Positions 4,560-5,308 of a DNA stretch of 5,308 nt are shown here, one piece after another. The stretch is from Candidatus Woesearchaeota archaeon. GTDB taxonomy: Archaea > Nanobdellota > Nanobdellia > Woesearchaeales > UBA525. The position numbers were made by a program, and so were the translations under genes. The stretch's first letter is position 1. Each line of letters begins with the position of its first letter. The stretch spans positions 1 through 5,308 of the forward strand of contig JAAOYD010000016.1 in the NCBI GenBank assembly GCA_018221165.1. The letters run 5' to 3'. Below the pieces are notes generated by a model. That model had not been told where the DNA came from. It worked only from the letters and a program-made list of their open reading frames with translations, and ran no database searches.

Positions 4560-5308
4560 AATCTGCGTTTATAGTCGTGCCATTCTCTATGGGCCTGTTC
4601 TTCGGTTTGACCCTGGCCTTTTGCGAGTTCTAAGAATTCTCTTTTACTGAGCTTCTCATGAGGTGTAGGTGTGAAGCGCTGGAAGAAGATTAATAATGAG
4701 CCGATGATAGGGATTAAGAGTATGGCGAACCAGGGGTTCAATGGTTTGCCGATGCGGTTAGCCAGAGCCATGGCTTTGAGTTGTGCTTTGCATTCCTCAT
4801 CGATATCGCCTGGGACGCTGAAGGTGATTTCAGTGGGTTTGTTGAGCTTGTCGAACTGCCAGACTATTAATGGGTCTTCCTTGATGATTCTGTAGTTGCC
4901 ACCCAGGTTCATTTCTGACGCGTATTGTGCCATGCATTTCGGAATCTCAATGGGAATGCTCACACCATTGAGGCTCTTATCAGGATTGAGGGTGAGGTGA
5001 AACTTGGTGTTTTCGCCATCGAATTCGCTGTTGAGACCCATGGTTAATGAACCCTTCGTTTGGTTCCACAGTCCCAAGAGGTCCATGTAGCTGATGCCTA
5101 AGATGGTTGCTAAACCCAGGTCGTCTTCTGTTAATGTTTTTGGGGTTGTGACAGTGAAGGTGGCCGTGTTTTCTAAGATGGGTATTTCGAAGGCTAAGAC
5201 TGGGTCGTCTTCAATAATACTGTAGTCAACGCCTTGGACTTGGAGGTATTGGGCGGAACTGGCCACGAGTTTCTTGAACTCTGTTGTTATTGAAACGTTT
5301 TCTAATGG
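4556..5308 (-). CDS. Membrane-anchored extracytoplasmic protein with duplicated beta-rich domain (5' end beyond right edge)
   Basis: The frame is open to the right edge, giving 250 visible residues; a GTG at 5266 is internal, not the start. Two diverged copies of one domain are visible: residues about 1-68 and about 112-178. They share VSI, then YSIIEDDP (29-36) versus YRIIKEDP (139-146), an aromatic/hydrophobic strand, and a TFTV/ITFSV strand followed by an acidic segment; identity is about 30% by eye. Between them lies a beta-rich linker. This resembles the 'DP-hydrophobic strand-Pro/Gly-Glu-I-Y-V' extracytoplasmic beta domains common in archaeal surface proteins. One TM helix follows (PWFAILLIPIIGSLLIFF, 192-209), then a charged tail with SKREFLELAKG and AHREWHDYKRRF. 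The likely topology is outside domains, one membrane pass and a cytoplasmic tail; function is unknown. It converges on toxin 2. Confidence 0.78.
   Translation of the reverse strand, partial: PLENVSITTEFKKLVASSAQYLQVQGVDYSIIEDDPVLAFEIPILENTATFTVTTPKTLTEDDLGLATILGISYMDLLGLWNQTKGSLTMGLNSEFDGENTKFHLTLNPDKSLNGVSIPIEIPKCMAQYASEMNLGGNYRIIKEDPLIVWQFDKLNKPTEITFSVPGDIDEECKAQLKAMALANRIGKPLNPWFAILLIPIIGSLLIFFQRFTPTPHEKLSKREFLELAKGQGQTEEQAHREWHDYKRRF

Noticed and set aside
4671..4895. Plus-strand 74-aa frame
   Set aside because: Antisense to the TM and domain region of the surface protein, which shows clear repeats in its own frame.
5264..5266. GTG as start of the right-edge surface protein
   Set aside because: The frame stays open to the window edge and the first domain copy already begins before this codon, so the true start is outside the window.

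Overview
The window looks archaeal. First genes of transcription units have TATA-like boxes centred about 25-31 bp upstream of their start codons, with little or no room for a 5' leader, while the internal genes of operons carry Shine-Dalgarno (SD) sequences. The gene families also fit an archaeon: a small stand-alone PRC-barrel protein, GT-C/STT3-like membrane proteins, and ribbon-helix-helix (RHH)/RelE-type toxin-antitoxin pairs. Overlapping gene ends and short intergenic gaps suggest a compact genome. I cannot name the lineage; a DPANN or euryarchaeal genome is a guess.

Layout. Positions 1-2005 (minus strand) hold a two-gene operon of polytopic membrane proteins. The promoter-proximal 503-aa protein looks like a GT-C-fold glycosyltransferase with a soluble C-terminal domain. 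The second gene overlaps it by 4 bp (ATGA), runs off the left edge, and looks like a paralogue lacking most of the first large extracytoplasmic loop. A 127-bp divergent promoter region (2006-2132) separates this operon from a 317-aa protein of unknown family on the plus strand (2133-3086). That gene overlaps tail to tail by 22 bp with an 88-aa PRC-barrel protein (3065-3331, minus).

Positions 3400-4559 hold two consecutive plus-strand toxin-antitoxin (TA) modules. TA1 is an RHH antitoxin plus a RelE-like toxin with overlapping genes. TA2 is an RHH antitoxin plus a RelE/ParE-like toxin directly abutting it. Each module has its own TATA box and a candidate operator over the transcription start: three GTATACC copies phased at exactly 10 bp in TA1, and an ATACC-N4-GGTAT inverted repeat in TA2. 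A 29-bp sequence with 27 identities occurs upstream of both modules at nearly the same distance from the two TATA boxes. This repeat and the related operators are the most unusual signals in the window.

Positions 4556-5308 (minus) hold the 3' part of a membrane-anchored surface protein with two diverged copies of a beta-rich domain, one transmembrane helix and a short charged cytoplasmic tail. It converges with the second toxin, the stop codons overlapping by 4 bp.

The GT-C operon and the surface protein point to cell-envelope and glycosylation functions, the TA array is an accessory insert or stabilising element, and the 317-aa orphan has no recognisable function.
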